Shown here: positions 25,046-34,382 of the stretch, piece by piece
Layout: every line of letters begins with the position of its first letter
How positions within the stretch are numbered: the first letter of the stretch is position 1
DNA from: Rodentibacter abscessus
GTDB taxonomy: Bacteria; Pseudomonadota; Gammaproteobacteria; Enterobacterales; Pasteurellaceae
Direction of reading: 5' to 3'
DNA: 64,000 bases
NCBI RefSeq assembly: GCF_047160095.1
Contig: NZ_AP038785.1
Location: forward strand, 1,860,001 to 1,924,000
Made by a program: the position numbers and the translations under genes
Notes under the pieces: generated by a model
The model's input: the letters and a program-made list of their open reading frames with translations, nothing else
Databases searched by the model: none
Told to the model about the DNA's origin: nothing

Positions 25046-25560
25046 AATCTCTTATTAAACATCGTATCGCTTTCATCGAAAAATGGTTGGCGTTACCGAA
25101 AATTTATCATTGGGCATTTTTTGTCGTTTGCCTAAGTGCGGTCAATTTTTCTGCCATTTTGGATTATTGGCAGGATTATCAACAATTGCAAAGAATGAAG
25201 TTGGAAGTGAAACAACAATCGGCAGAATTGGCGCATCAGGAAAAATTGCTTGTTGCGCTGAAACGGCATTCTGATCGGCACGAATTATCCCCAATGCTCA
25301 CGAAACAAATTATCGCTTTAGATCAGCAAATTAACGATTTATTGAATGGTGAGGCTGAGATATTGAACTATCAATGGGATTTTTCAAGCCGCCCGATTTT
25401 ACATATTCAGTTGGAAGGGCGTTTTCAAAATTTACATAAATTTTTAACCGCACTTTCAGAGCAACAAGCGGTGCTTTCTTTTGCGCAATTAGAAATGCAA
25501 AAAACGGAGCGTGGACAAGTGCAAAGCAATGTCATTTTACAACTTAAAAGAGAGGAATGA
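25042..25560 (+). CDS. comC: Competence protein ComC (PilO-like)
   Basis: 172 residues. A single N-terminal transmembrane helix (about residues 23-40, WAFFVVCLSAVNFSAIL), then a coiled coil rich in Gln and Leu, then a small globular end. This is the PilO pattern; PilN and PilO form a periplasmic heterodimer in the pilus machine. Starts and ends in 4-base overlaps with comB and comD, so it is translationally coupled on both sides. Confidence 0.85.
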   Translation: MKSLIKHRIAFIEKWLALPKIYHWAFFVVCLSAVNFSAILDYWQDYQQLQRMKLEVKQQSAELAHQEKLLVALKRHSDRHELSPMLTKQIIALDQQINDLLNGEAEILNYQWDFSSRPILHIQLEGRFQNLHKFLTALSEQQAVLSFAQLEMQKTERGQVQSNVILQLKREE

Positions 25561-25949
25561 GAGTGCGAAGATTTTATTATGCAGGGCTTTGTTTTCTTAT
25601 TTGCTTAGAAAGTATAGCCGCAGATCCTTTTGATCGCTTGCAGCGACAATCGGCGGACAACGCAATATCTCAATCTAAAGTACAGCGAACAAGATGTGTG
25701 TTCAATGAGCCTTCTCTTGCCACGGAAAGTGCATTTGAGCAGTTGAAATTGGTGGGGGCGGTGCTTTATAAGCATACATCTGAAGCGTTATTTTTGGATT
25801 CGAATCAAAAATTGATTGTTGCCAAACAAGGTTATCGTTTGGCACAAGAGGGGTATTTGTTGCAACAAATTAGCAAAGATGGTGTGGTGCTACTGCATGC
25901 AAAAGCAGGGCAGTGTGAGCAAACGGAAGCGTTGGAAGTCAGGTTTTAG
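25557..25949 (+). CDS. comD: Competence protein ComD (PilP-like)
   Basis: 130 residues with an N-terminal signal peptide (YYAGLCFLICLESIAA, about residues 7-22). There is no typical lipobox with cysteine at the cleavage site, unlike many PilP lipoproteins. The C-terminal half (FEQLKLVGAVL and GYRLAQEGYLLQQI) fits a PilP beta-domain that links the PilN/O complex to the secretin. Position before comE supports the call. Confidence 0.82.
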   Translation: MRVRRFYYAGLCFLICLESIAADPFDRLQRQSADNAISQSKVQRTRCVFNEPSLATESAFEQLKLVGAVLYKHTSEALFLDSNQKLIVAKQGYRLAQEGYLLQQISKDGVVLLHAKAGQCEQTEALEVRF

Positions 25950-25957
25950 GGGCAAAG

Positions 25958-27346
25958 ATGAAAGGTGAGTTTAAAAAGTGCGGTCTATTTTTTCTGTGTT
26001 TTTGTTGTGCTTTTTCATCAATGGCGGAATTTAAGGAAAATCAAGTTTTTTCCATTCGATTAAAACAAGCCCCGATGGTTTCAAGCTTGCAAGAATTAGC
26101 CTTAGTGCAAGGAACGAATTTGATTATCGATGATGAAATCGAGGGTTCGCTTTCCTTGCAATTAGACAAGGTGGATTTTGATCGCATACTGCGCTCGGTG
26201 GCAAAAATGAAAGGGCTGTCGTTACGTGTGGAAGACGATATTTATTATTTGGGAAAACGAAGTACGGGTGAAACTTTTGCAACAGCCTATGTGGAAACAT
26301 CACAAGCGGTCGCTAATGAAGCTTTTAAGGCAATGAAACCGAGCGAGCCTATGTTAATCAGCCGTACCGTCAAATTACATTTCGCCAAAGCTCTAGAGGT
26401 GATGAAGTCCCTTACAACGGGAAGCGGTTCGCTGTTATCTGCGCAAGGGAGCATTGCTTTTGATGATCGCAGCAATTTATTGATTATTCAAGATGAAGCA
26501 AAATCCGTCAAAAATATGCTGAAACTGATTGCAGAGTTAGATAAACCGATTGAACAAATCGCTATTGAAGCACGCATTGTTACGATTAGCGATGAAAGTT
26601 TAAAAGAATTAGGCGTACGTTGGGGGATTTTCACTCCCACGGAAAATACACACAGAGTAAGTGGGAGTTTAGCGGCAAATGGTTTTGCTAATTTAACGGA
26701 TAATCTCAATGTGAATTTCGCCACCAATTCCACACCGGCAGGTTCTCTTGCTTTACAGGTGGCAAAGATTAACGGACGATTATTAGACTTGGAATTGACC
26801 GCACTTGAACGTGAAAATAATGTAGAAATTATCGCCAGCCCAAGGTTACTGACGACTAACAAGAAAAGTGCAAGCATTAAACAGGGAACGGAAATTCCCT
26901 ATGTAGTGACAAGCGGCAAAAATGATACGCAAACGGTGGAATTTCGTGAGGCCGTGCTAGGGCTTGAGGTCACGCCGCATATTTCCAAAGATAACAATAT
27001 TTTGTTGGATTTGTTAGTTAGCCAAAATTCACCGGGTAAGCGAGTATCTTACGGGCAGCAAAACAATGAAGTGGTATCTATCGACAAACAAGAAATCAAT
27101 ACGCAAGTTTTTGCGAAAGACGGGGAAACGATTGTATTAGGCGGTGTGTTTCACGATACTATCACCAAAGCGGTGGATAAAGTACCGGTGCTGGGGGATA
27201 TTCCGTTGGTGAAACGATTGTTTAGTAAAGAAAGTGAACGCCATCAAAAGCGTGAGTTGGTTATTTTTGTTACACCTCATATTCTCAAGCAAGGCGAAAC
27301 CCTGGAAAGCTTGAAGCAAAAAACGAAAAGCAGGAAGGGAAAGTAA
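25958..27346 (+). CDS. comE: Outer-membrane secretin ComE (PilQ-like)
   Basis: 462 residues. Signal peptide (LFFLCFCCAFSSMA, about residues 11-24), then N-domains with the STN-like MVSSLQELALVQGTNLIIDDEIEG region, then a secretin domain with IEARIVTISDESLKELGVRWG and VPVLGDIPLVKRLF near residue 413. It forms the outer-membrane pore for the pilus and DNA uptake. It is shorter than PilQ of Neisseria because AMIN domains are absent, which is normal for Pasteurellaceae. An uptake signal falls in codons 8-11. Confidence 0.95.
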   Translation: MKGEFKKCGLFFLCFCCAFSSMAEFKENQVFSIRLKQAPMVSSLQELALVQGTNLIIDDEIEGSLSLQLDKVDFDRILRSVAKMKGLSLRVEDDIYYLGKRSTGETFATAYVETSQAVANEAFKAMKPSEPMLISRTVKLHFAKALEVMKSLTTGSGSLLSAQGSIAFDDRSNLLIIQDEAKSVKNMLKLIAELDKPIEQIAIEARIVTISDESLKELGVRWGIFTPTENTHRVSGSLAANGFANLTDNLNVNFATNSTPAGSLALQVAKINGRLLDLELTALERENNVEIIASPRLLTTNKKSASIKQGTEIPYVVTSGKNDTQTVEFREAVLGLEVTPHISKDNNILLDLLVSQNSPGKRVSYGQQNNEVVSIDKQEINTQVFAKDGETIVLGGVFHDTITKAVDKVPVLGDIPLVKRLFSKESERHQKRELVIFVTPHILKQGETLESLKQKTKSRKGK

Positions 27347-27397
27347 AGTGCGGTCGGATTTTGCGAAATTTTGTCGCTTGTGAGGTGATAAGTCAGT

Positions 27398-28126
27398 ATG
27401 ATTTTATTCAAAACCTTTTTACCAAAAATGTCATCTTTCGTTGATACATTTTTTCGGTTTAGTTGTGTGTTGTGTCAGTCACCGCTAAAACAAGGTGCAA
27501 GCGGATTATGTTCGACCTGCCAAAGGCAAGTTCGGCGTTATATTTATTGCGGAAGTTGTGGTGCGCCGCTGCAATATTTTTCCCGCCATTGCGGGAATTG
27601 TCGGCGGAATGAACCTGCGTGGGATCGAATGGTTGTTGTCGGCTATTATCATGAACCGATTTCTTATCTCATTCATCGTTTTAAATTTCAAAAACAATTC
27701 TGGCTTGACCGCACTTTAGCACGTTTGTTGTTATTGGCGGTTTACGAGGCGAGGCGTACTCATGGTTTAAAATTTCCTCAAGCTATTATTCCCGTTCCCT
27801 TGTCTCATTTTCGTCAATGGCATCGTGGCTATAATCAATCGGATTTATTAGCAAAAGTATTAAGCAGGTGGCTTGAAATTCCTTGTTTCTCCCATATTGT
27901 TAAACGCGTGAAACATACGCCTACCCAGCGTGGATTAACCGCTGCCGCACGCCGTCAGAATTTAAAAAATGCTTTTAAGGTGAATTTTTCTAAACCTTTT
28001 CCTTATCAACGTATTGCATTGGTAGATGATGTGATCACGACCGGTTCTACGCTTAATGAAATCGCCAAACAATTGCGTAAATTAGGGGTACGGGAAATCC
28101 AAGTTTGGGGATTGGCACGTGCTTAA
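27398..28126 (+). CDS. comF: Competence protein ComF
   Basis: 242 residues. The N-terminus has a zinc-finger set (CVLCQSPL, CSTCQ, CGSCGAPL, CGNC between residues 24 and 69). The C-terminus is a phosphoribosyltransferase-like domain with PRPP-loop motif LVDDVITTGSTLNEIA (about residues 207-222). ComF acts in the cytoplasm to bring single-stranded DNA across the inner membrane. A 51-base gap separates it from comE, but it is probably on the same CRE-driven transcript. Confidence 0.93.
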   Translation: MILFKTFLPKMSSFVDTFFRFSCVLCQSPLKQGASGLCSTCQRQVRRYIYCGSCGAPLQYFSRHCGNCRRNEPAWDRMVVVGYYHEPISYLIHRFKFQKQFWLDRTLARLLLLAVYEARRTHGLKFPQAIIPVPLSHFRQWHRGYNQSDLLAKVLSRWLEIPCFSHIVKRVKHTPTQRGLTAAARRQNLKNAFKVNFSKPFPYQRIALVDDVITTGSTLNEIAKQLRKLGVREIQVWGLARA

Positions 28127-28225
28127 TCAGAATTAGCGATAAGTATGATACTGATAAAAAAGTGGAAAAAATGCGGCGGTAGGCGTATCATCTCCGACAA
28201 ATTTTCTCAAGTATTAAGGAATGTT

Positions 28226-28810
28226 ATGGAAAATATTATTATTTCGGAAGCGGCGCAAGCGCATTTTCGTAAATTATTAGATACTCAAGAAGAGGGGACA
28301 AATATTCGTATTTTTGTGGTGAATCCCGGTACACCGAACGCTGAATGCGGCGTATCCTACTGCCCACCAAATGCGGTAGAAGAAAATGATACCGAAATAA
28401 AATATGAAGGTTTTTCCGCTTTTATTGATGAAGTGAGTTTACCGTTTTTGGAAGAAGCGGAAATTGATTATGTAACGGAAGAGCTTGGGGCTCAGCTCAC
28501 CCTCAAAGCACCAAATGCTAAAATGCGTAAAGTGGCGGATGACGCACCGTTAATCGAGCGTGTCGAATATGTTATTCAAACCCAAATCAATCCACAATTA
28601 GCGAGCCATGGTGGGCGTATTACATTGATTGAAATTACAGATGACGGTTACGCTGTTTTACAATTCGGTGGCGGGTGTAACGGTTGCTCAATGGTGGACG
28701 TAACCTTAAAAGACGGAATTGAAAAACAACTAATCGGTTTATTCCCAAATGAATTGAAAGGTGCGAAAGATGTTACCGAACATCAGCGTGGGGAGCATTC
28801 CTACTATTGA
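28226..28810 (+). CDS. nfuA: Fe-S cluster carrier/repair protein NfuA
   Basis: 194 residues from the ATG at 28226 (MENIIISEAAQAHF) with AAGGA upstream; the longer frame has no conservation. Degenerate A-type domain at the N-terminus and a Nfu domain at the C-terminus with the cluster-binding CNGC in GGCNGCSMVD (about residues 149-158). It carries [4Fe-4S] clusters to target enzymes under stress. It follows comF as in H. influenzae, but has its own upstream spacer. Confidence 0.95.
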   Translation: MENIIISEAAQAHFRKLLDTQEEGTNIRIFVVNPGTPNAECGVSYCPPNAVEENDTEIKYEGFSAFIDEVSLPFLEEAEIDYVTEELGAQLTLKAPNAKMRKVADDAPLIERVEYVIQTQINPQLASHGGRITLIEITDDGYAVLQFGGGCNGCSMVDVTLKDGIEKQLIGLFPNELKGAKDVTEHQRGEHSYY

Positions 28811-28821
28811 TGTAAATAAAA

Positions 28822-28852
28822 TATGGGGGGCGTATTTATCTGCCCCCACATA
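28822..28852. terminator. Hairpin between convergent nfuA and comM
   Basis: G-rich and C-rich arms (TATGGGGG and CCCCCACATA) can pair around an 11- to 12-base loop. No long T-run follows, so efficiency is uncertain. It is the only hairpin between the two convergent genes. Confidence 0.45.
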
Positions 28853-28875
28853 GTTAAAAGCATTGTAAAGTGCGG

Positions 28876-30405
28876 TCACATATTCCCCAGTTTTTGTAAT
28901 AATCTATCCATTGCCCGATATCCTAATGCTTCCGCCAAATGTGCTTGGGTAATTTGTTTTTCTCCGTTGAGATCGGCGATCGTTCGTGAGACTTTTAAAA
29001 TTCTGTGATAGGCACGAACGGAAAGTCCTAATTTGTTCAACGCATTTTCTAAAAAAAGGGCTTCTTTTTCATTTAGTTTACAATCACGTTCAATTTCTTT
29101 ACCGGTTAAGTAAGCGTTAATTTTTCCGGCTCTTGCCAATTGAATTTCCCGTACTTTTAATACTTTTTCTCTCACTTGAGTGCTGGTTTCTCCACGATCT
29201 CCGTTATGTTGTAGGCTGCCTTGTGGTAATAGCGGGACTTCAATAGATAAATCGAAACGATCTAAGAATGGCCCTGAAAGGCGATTTAAATATCGCATTA
29301 TTTGTTGTGGTGAAGTTCGATTGTGCGTGCCGGTGTAATGTCCGGTAGGGCTGGGATTCATTGCTGCAACTAATTGAAAACGTGCCGGAAATTGAATCTT
29401 GGCATTCGCTCGTGAAATAATAATTTCACCGCTTTCCAGCGGTTGCCTTAGGGCATCAAGCACTTTGCGTTCAAATTCCGGCAATTCGTCTAAAAAAAGC
29501 ACGCCATTATGTGCTAAGGAAATTTCTCCCGGTTTAGGAATCGTGCCACCGCCCACTAATGCCGGTAAAGAGGCGCTATGGTGTGGTGCGCGAAATGGAC
29601 GTTGTTTCCAGTTGTGAAAATTCAGTTCATTTTGTACAAGGCTTGTAACGGAAGCCGTTTCAATCGCTTCTTGATCGGTCATTTCGGGTAAAAGTGCGGT
29701 TAATCGGCTGGCAAGCATTGTTTTACCGGTTCCCGGAGGACCGAGAAATAATAAATTGTGTTGACCGGCCGCCGCAATAGTGAGCGCGCGTTTCGCGTGT
29801 TGTTGTCCGATAATATCCGTTAAATCCAACGGATTTTTACGGGGAAAATTGACCGCACTTTCATCCGTTAATTCTGAAGCAAGGGGTAATTTTTCCTGAT
29901 TATTAAGAAATTGCACCACATCTAAAAGTGTTTGTGCAAAATAGGTGTTTTGTTCGGAAACTAAGGAGGCTTCATTGGCATTTTGTTTTGCGATGATAAG
30001 CTCTCGTTTGGATTTTTGTGCAGCGATAATGGCAGGAATTACGCCGTGTACGCCACGTAAATGGCCGGTTAAGGCGAGTTCACCGACAAACTCAAATTGC
30101 TTTAAACGGGAGCCGTCAAGTTGATCCGATGCCGCAAGAATGCCGATTGCAATAGGGAGATCAAAACGCCCGCCTTCTTTTGGTAAATCTGCCGGTGCAA
30201 GATTGACGGTAATACGTTTTGCCGGATATTTGAATTGTGCATTCATCAATGCGCTACGGACACGATCTTGGGCTTCTTTTACGGTTTTTTCCGGCAATCC
30301 GACAAGGGTAAAGCCCGGTTTGCCATTACTTAAATGAACTTCAATGGTTACGAGAGGGGCTTGAACTCCCATAGAGGCGCGGCTGTAAACAATGGAGAGA
30401 GACAT
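28876..30405 (-). CDS. comM: Competence protein ComM, MCM-like AAA helicase (YifB family)
   Basis: 509 residues from ATG at 30405 (MSLSIVYSRASMG). N-terminal Lon-like domain, then AAA+ Mg-chelatase-type core with Walker A LGPPGTGKTML (about residues 218-228) and Walker B VLFLDELPEF (about 301-310). ComM is a hexameric branch-migration helicase that extends RecA-mediated recombination during transformation. A CRP-S site lies about 190 bases upstream. Ends near a weak hairpin opposite nfuA. Confidence 0.95.
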   Translation of the reverse strand: MSLSIVYSRASMGVQAPLVTIEVHLSNGKPGFTLVGLPEKTVKEAQDRVRSALMNAQFKYPAKRITVNLAPADLPKEGGRFDLPIAIGILAASDQLDGSRLKQFEFVGELALTGHLRGVHGVIPAIIAAQKSKRELIIAKQNANEASLVSEQNTYFAQTLLDVVQFLNNQEKLPLASELTDESAVNFPRKNPLDLTDIIGQQHAKRALTIAAAGQHNLLFLGPPGTGKTMLASRLTALLPEMTDQEAIETASVTSLVQNELNFHNWKQRPFRAPHHSASLPALVGGGTIPKPGEISLAHNGVLFLDELPEFERKVLDALRQPLESGEIIISRANAKIQFPARFQLVAAMNPSPTGHYTGTHNRTSPQQIMRYLNRLSGPFLDRFDLSIEVPLLPQGSLQHNGDRGETSTQVREKVLKVREIQLARAGKINAYLTGKEIERDCKLNEKEALFLENALNKLGLSVRAYHRILKVSRTIADLNGEKQITQAHLAEALGYRAMDRLLQKLGNM

Positions 30406-30537
30406 AAGATTCCTTAAATGCGTAAAATCTGTAGGAAACGGCACGAATCGTCTTGAAATGCGGGTAGGCGTATGCCATATACCCGTTAATTATTTTGTTG
30501 CAAGATTAGGTGCGGTTGTATTTAACGGATTTTTTGC

Positions 30538-30543
30538 ACTATA
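30538..30543 (-). promoter_or_regulatory. Predicted -10 box of the comM promoter
   Basis: TATAGT on the minus strand. A start at about 30531 would place the centre of the CRP-S palindrome at about -60, the same geometry as at comA. The engB terminator lies between the two elements, just upstream of the -10 box. Confidence 0.5.
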
Positions 30544-30578
30544 AAAAAAGCCTGCGATGAAATCATTTATCACAGGCT
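30542..30578 (-). terminator. Terminator after engB
   Basis: On the minus strand AGCCTG/CAGGCT with an extended imperfect stem, followed by TTTTTTTAT. It separates engB from comM transcription while lying inside the comM regulatory region. Confidence 0.8.
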
Positions 30579-30580
30579 GT

Positions 30581-30602
30581 TTTTACGATCCGGATCGCAA
30601 AA
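30581..30602 (-). promoter_or_regulatory. CRP-S (CRE) competence regulatory site of comM
   Basis: A 22-bp palindrome TTTTACGATCCGGATCGCAAAA, one mismatch in 11 pairs, of the same type as the comA site. CGAT cores and AT-rich ends are the CRP-S signature recognised with Sxy. comM belongs to this regulon in H. influenzae. The site lies in the 9-base-flanked gap immediately after the engB stop. Confidence 0.88.
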
Positions 30603-30610
30603 TTTTCATT

Positions 30611-31228
30611 TTACTCGGTAAAAATCGGTGAAAACCAATCGTCTAATTTAGCGGAGAGTTTATCAATACCAATTTTATTTTGTGCGGAAAAGGCTTCCAC
30701 TTGAATATCGCCTTGGAACGGAAGAATGGCTTCACGCACCATTTTCACTTGTTTGCTACGGGCGCTTTGACTTAATTTATCCGCTTTGGTAAGCAGTAAA
30801 AGTATCGGCAAATCCGCTGAAACCGCCCACTCAATCATTTGCTGATCGAGATCTTTTAATGGATGACGAATATCCATTAACACCACTAACCCCGCTAAAC
30901 ATTCACGTTTTTGCAAATATTCTCCCAAGGATTTCTGCCATTGGATTTTCATTTGTTCCGGTACCGCTGCATAGCCATAGCCCGGTAAATCTACTAATTT
31001 GCAGTTAGGTTCGACTTCAAATAAATTGATAAGCTGCGTGCGACCCGGCGTTTTCGAGGTTCGTGCAAGGTTTTTTTGGTTCGTCAGAGCATTGAGTGCG
31101 GTGGATTTTCCCGCATTCGAGCGACCGGCAAAGGCGATTTCAATTCCCGTGTCTTGCGGAATTGCACGGATATTAGGAGCGCTGGTTAAGAAGTGGGTTT
31201 TGTGATAATTCAGTTTTACTTCAGACAT
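30611..31228 (-). CDS. engB: Ribosome biogenesis GTPase EngB (YihA/YsxC)
   Basis: 205 residues from ATG at 31228 (MSEVKLNYHKTHF) with AGGAA upstream. G-motifs are all present: GRSNAGKS (about 35-42), KTPGRTQ (about 58-64), DLPGYGYA (about 79-86) and LTKADKL (about 145-151). It assists late assembly of the 50S subunit and is usually essential. Directly upstream of comM on the same strand. Confidence 0.96.
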   Translation of the reverse strand: MSEVKLNYHKTHFLTSAPNIRAIPQDTGIEIAFAGRSNAGKSTALNALTNQKNLARTSKTPGRTQLINLFEVEPNCKLVDLPGYGYAAVPEQMKIQWQKSLGEYLQKRECLAGLVVLMDIRHPLKDLDQQMIEWAVSADLPILLLLTKADKLSQSARSKQVKMVREAILPFQGDIQVEAFSAQNKIGIDKLSAKLDDWFSPIFTE

Positions 31229-31311
31229 AAAAATTCCTGTGAATTGTGCATTAAGGCTCAATAAATCGGCGGGTAGCATACCATAGATTAGGCTTTGTTC
31301 GAAATGAAGAC

Positions 31312-31340
31312 AAAAAGTGCGGTTGTTTTTGACCGCACTT
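31312..31340 (-). terminator. Inverted uptake-signal terminator after dusA
   Basis: AAGTGCGGT and ACCGCACTT around an 8-base loop in the gap between the dusA stop and engB start. On the minus strand it is followed by TTTTTG. Confidence 0.65.
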
Positions 31341-31376
31341 AATATTTATGAGGTTCAGTATCTTTTTGTTTGAGTT

Positions 31377-32360
31377 TTAATCTTCGACAAAACTTAGTGC
31401 GGTTTCAACCACTTCAACGCCCGCCCCTTGTTTGAAGGCGTTTTCACTTAAATAACGGCGCCATTGGCGTGCGCCTTTACGGTTTTGGAAAGCACCCAGC
31501 ATATGGCGGGCGATATGGTTCAAGTATACCCCTTGGCTAAGTTGTTGCTCAATGTAAGGTAACATAGCAAGCACGGCTTCTCGTGGTGTAACAATGGGAG
31601 CATTTTCATTAAAGAGTGCGTTGTCGATTGTGCCGAGTAAACTTGGGTTTTGATAGGCTTCACGACCGACCATTACACCATCGATAAATTGTAAATGCCG
31701 TTTCATTTCTTCTACGGTTTTAATGCCACCGTTTATCGCAATTTTTAGATGAGGAAAATCACGCTTTAATTGATAGACTCGTTCATAATCAAGAGGGGGA
31801 ATTTCGCGATTTTCTTTTGGGCTTAAGCCGGAAAGCCAAGCTTTACGGGCGTGTATAATAAATTCGTTGCAGCCTTTATTTTGTACTTTTTCGATAAAAT
31901 CGCATAAAAATTCGTAGCTATCCAGATTATCAATACCGATGCGTGTTTTCACCGTAACGGGAATGTTCACCGCACTTTGCATTTGTGCGATACATTCCGC
32001 CACCAGATTCACCTTTGCCATTAAGCAAGCACCGAACATTCCGTTTTGTACGCGATCAGAAGGACAGCCGACATTCAAATTGATTTCGTGGTAGCCGCGT
32101 TCTTCCGCTAACTTCGCACAATGCTTTAGCTGATCGGGAGCGCTTCCGCCTAATTGTAATGCGACGGGGTTTTCACGAGAGTCAAAATCTAAATGATCGT
32201 ATTTGGCGTGAATAATCGCAGGAGACGTCACCATTTCTGTGTAGAGTAAGGCGTACTTAGAAAATTGGCGGTGAAAATAACGACAATGGCGAGTCGTCCA
32301 ATCGAGCATCGGAGCAACGGAAAAACGTCCGCGATAAAAGTGCGGTTGATTTTGAGGCAT
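31377..32360 (-). CDS. dusA: tRNA-dihydrouridine synthase A
   Basis: 327 residues. FMN-dependent TIM barrel with the N-terminal SVAPMLDWTTRHCRYF, the catalytic cysteine in NVGCPSDRVQNG (about residues 96-107), and NGGIKT near 214. DusA reduces U20/U20a in the D-loop of tRNAs. The WTTRHCRYFHR segment separates it from DusB and DusC. Two bases separate it from the upstream transporter gene, so the two are probably co-transcribed. Confidence 0.95.
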   Translation of the reverse strand: MPQNQPHFYRGRFSVAPMLDWTTRHCRYFHRQFSKYALLYTEMVTSPAIIHAKYDHLDFDSRENPVALQLGGSAPDQLKHCAKLAEERGYHEINLNVGCPSDRVQNGMFGACLMAKVNLVAECIAQMQSAVNIPVTVKTRIGIDNLDSYEFLCDFIEKVQNKGCNEFIIHARKAWLSGLSPKENREIPPLDYERVYQLKRDFPHLKIAINGGIKTVEEMKRHLQFIDGVMVGREAYQNPSLLGTIDNALFNENAPIVTPREAVLAMLPYIEQQLSQGVYLNHIARHMLGAFQNRKGARQWRRYLSENAFKQGAGVEVVETALSFVED

Positions 32361-32362
32361 TT

Positions 32363-33745
32363 TTATTTCTCTTGTTTATCGCGGTTGAGATCTTGTGCTT
32401 GAAGTTCTTGCATACGCTGACGAAAACGTCCCGCCGCGAAGTGATAAAAGGGTTTAGGGTTAAATTGGCGCGAGATTATGGCGGCAATAATACTGGAAAT
32501 CAAGAGCCAAATGAGCATAGGCTGCGCCCCTGTCATTTCCATCACAACGACACTGGCTGTTACCGGTGATTGTGTGCCGCCCGCTAAAAATGCCGCCATA
32601 CATAAAATGACAAGGAAACGTTGATCAACCGCGCCGTTGCTGAGTTCCCATAACATTGTGCCGATGCCGGCTCCGGTGGTGAGGGAGGGGGTGAAAATAC
32701 CGCCTGCAATACCGTTCCAATACGTTGCGACGGTAGTGAAAAGTTTTAGGATACCGATTTCAGGATCAATAAGTTGCCCTTCTAATGCCCGTGCGACCAC
32801 ATCATAACCCGTGCCGTAAGTTTGCCCTTTGCTGTAAGTTCCTACGGCTGCAAGGAATAATCCGAGCAATAAGGCGACATAAATAGGGTGGCGGCGAAGC
32901 CATCCGCGCCATTTTTCAGGGGAGATAGCGGCAATGCCTTTGGCCAATAGGCGTCCAAAAATACCGCCGAGAATCCCGCAAGTAATACCGCAAACGATAA
33001 GCCACGAATAAAGATGGGGAACATCCGTTGCGCCTTTATAGGTGGGAAAGTAAGGGCTATTGCCTTCAATTGCAACCAAAATAAAGCCTGCAGCCAATAC
33101 ACCCATTAATACTCGGCGTTCCCAACGTAGCACAACACCGCGACCGAGTTCTTCAATAGCAAAGATAACACCTGCCAATGGTGCGTTAAAAGCCGCAGCC
33201 AACCCTCCGGCAGCACCTGTCGCCATAAGTTCGTTCGTGCTTAATCCTTTAAAAGCAAAATTATATTTTCGGCAGAAATTTCCCCACGCAAGCATCACTG
33301 CCGCTCCAACTTGCACGGAGGGGCCTTCACGTCCAACGGAAGCTCCTATAAGCATGGCTAAAAAAGTCAGTGGAATTTTCCACAGGGTTTGCCCGAAAGC
33401 CAGCAGTTTGGTTTTGTAATTACTGTGCGGGAGATTGATGGATGCAATCACTTGCGGGATACCGCTGCCGCTTACATAAGGCGTAAATTTTGTGGTGAAC
33501 CAAGTGAGTAAGGCTAGTCCGATGGGGAGTGCAAACCAAACGGCAAGGGGATATCGGGTTGACCAAGAGGCGTTGAGTTCTAATCCTATATCCGCCAGTT
33601 TTGCAAAACCGAGCGAAAAAACCGCCACAAGCGTAGCTCCGATAATAAGACAGGCAAATTCCAAAGTTTTACGTGAAATCCGGTGTGTTTGGCGGAGTTT
33701 TTTGTGATAGAAGTATTGTGTGCGGATGCGGATTGTTCGTAGCAT
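32363..33745 (-). CDS. clcA: ClC-family H+/Cl- exchange transporter
   Basis: 460 residues from ATG at 33745 (MLRTIRIRTQ). The longer frame begins with TTG and adds 19 codons without better support. About ten or more membrane helices. Selectivity motifs are GSGIPQV, GREGPSVQ (with the external gating Glu) and GGIFTPSLTTG, as in E. coli ClcA, apart from Q in place of E after GSGIP. In E. coli it aids extreme acid resistance. No C-terminal CBS domains. Confidence 0.92.
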   Translation of the reverse strand: MLRTIRIRTQYFYHKKLRQTHRISRKTLEFACLIIGATLVAVFSLGFAKLADIGLELNASWSTRYPLAVWFALPIGLALLTWFTTKFTPYVSGSGIPQVIASINLPHSNYKTKLLAFGQTLWKIPLTFLAMLIGASVGREGPSVQVGAAVMLAWGNFCRKYNFAFKGLSTNELMATGAAGGLAAAFNAPLAGVIFAIEELGRGVVLRWERRVLMGVLAAGFILVAIEGNSPYFPTYKGATDVPHLYSWLIVCGITCGILGGIFGRLLAKGIAAISPEKWRGWLRRHPIYVALLLGLFLAAVGTYSKGQTYGTGYDVVARALEGQLIDPEIGILKLFTTVATYWNGIAGGIFTPSLTTGAGIGTMLWELSNGAVDQRFLVILCMAAFLAGGTQSPVTASVVVMEMTGAQPMLIWLLISSIIAAIISRQFNPKPFYHFAAGRFRQRMQELQAQDLNRDKQEK

Positions 33746-33898
33746 TGATATGATGGTTTTCGGTTTTTGCGAAATTATAAATCGGCTTAAGTCATTGGGC
33801 AATCGGAGAAGGTTAATCCTTTGAAAAATTGTTTATTTTTGACCGCACTTTTTTGATCTAAGCGGATCTTTATTGGGATCCGACTCTTTGTTTACTTA

Positions 33899-33927
33899 TT
33901 GACAAGTGTGCGTATAGCGATTAAAAT
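33899..33927 (+). promoter_or_regulatory. Promoter of the str operon
   Basis: A perfect -35 box TTGACA (33899-33904), a 17-base spacer, then TAAAAT (33922-33927). The start would be near 33934, giving a 74-base leader before rpsL. Strength fits a ribosomal protein operon. Confidence 0.85.
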
Positions 33928-34007
33928 TCGCCGTCTATTTCTGTATGGAAGTAGATTTTTTGAACAACATTCTATTATTGAATAACATTTAAACTGGAGC
34001 TTTTTTA

Positions 34008-34382
34008 ATGGCAACTATCAACCAGCTAGTACGCAAACCGCGTGTGAAAAAGGTTGTAAAAAGCAACGTTCCTGCATTAGAGGCTTGCCCGCAGAAACGT
34101 GGTGTATGTACTCGTGTATATACTACAACTCCTAAAAAACCTAACTCAGCGTTACGTAAAGTATGTCGTATTCGCTTAACTAACGGTTTTGAAGTAACTT
34201 CTTATATCGGTGGTGAAGGTCACAACCTTCAAGAGCACAGTGTTGTATTAATCCGTGGTGGTCGTGTTAAAGACTTACCGGGTGTGCGTTACCACACAGT
34301 ACGCGGCGCATTAGACTGTGCAGGCGTTAAAGATCGTAAACAAGGTCGTTCTAAATACGGCGTTAAACGTCCTAAAGCTTAA
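34008..34382 (+). CDS. rpsL: 30S ribosomal protein S12
   Basis: 124 residues, normal length and sequence from MATINQLVRKPR to the C-terminal KYGVKRPKA. The decoding loop reads TTPKKPNSALRK, with Lys at the codon-43 position, so it is the streptomycin-sensitive form, and VKDLPGVRYH contains Lys at the codon-88 position. First gene of the str operon. Confidence 0.99.
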   Translation: MATINQLVRKPRVKKVVKSNVPALEACPQKRGVCTRVYTTTPKKPNSALRKVCRIRLTNGFEVTSYIGGEGHNLQEHSVVLIRGGRVKDLPGVRYHTVRGALDCAGVKDRKQGRSKYGVKRPKA

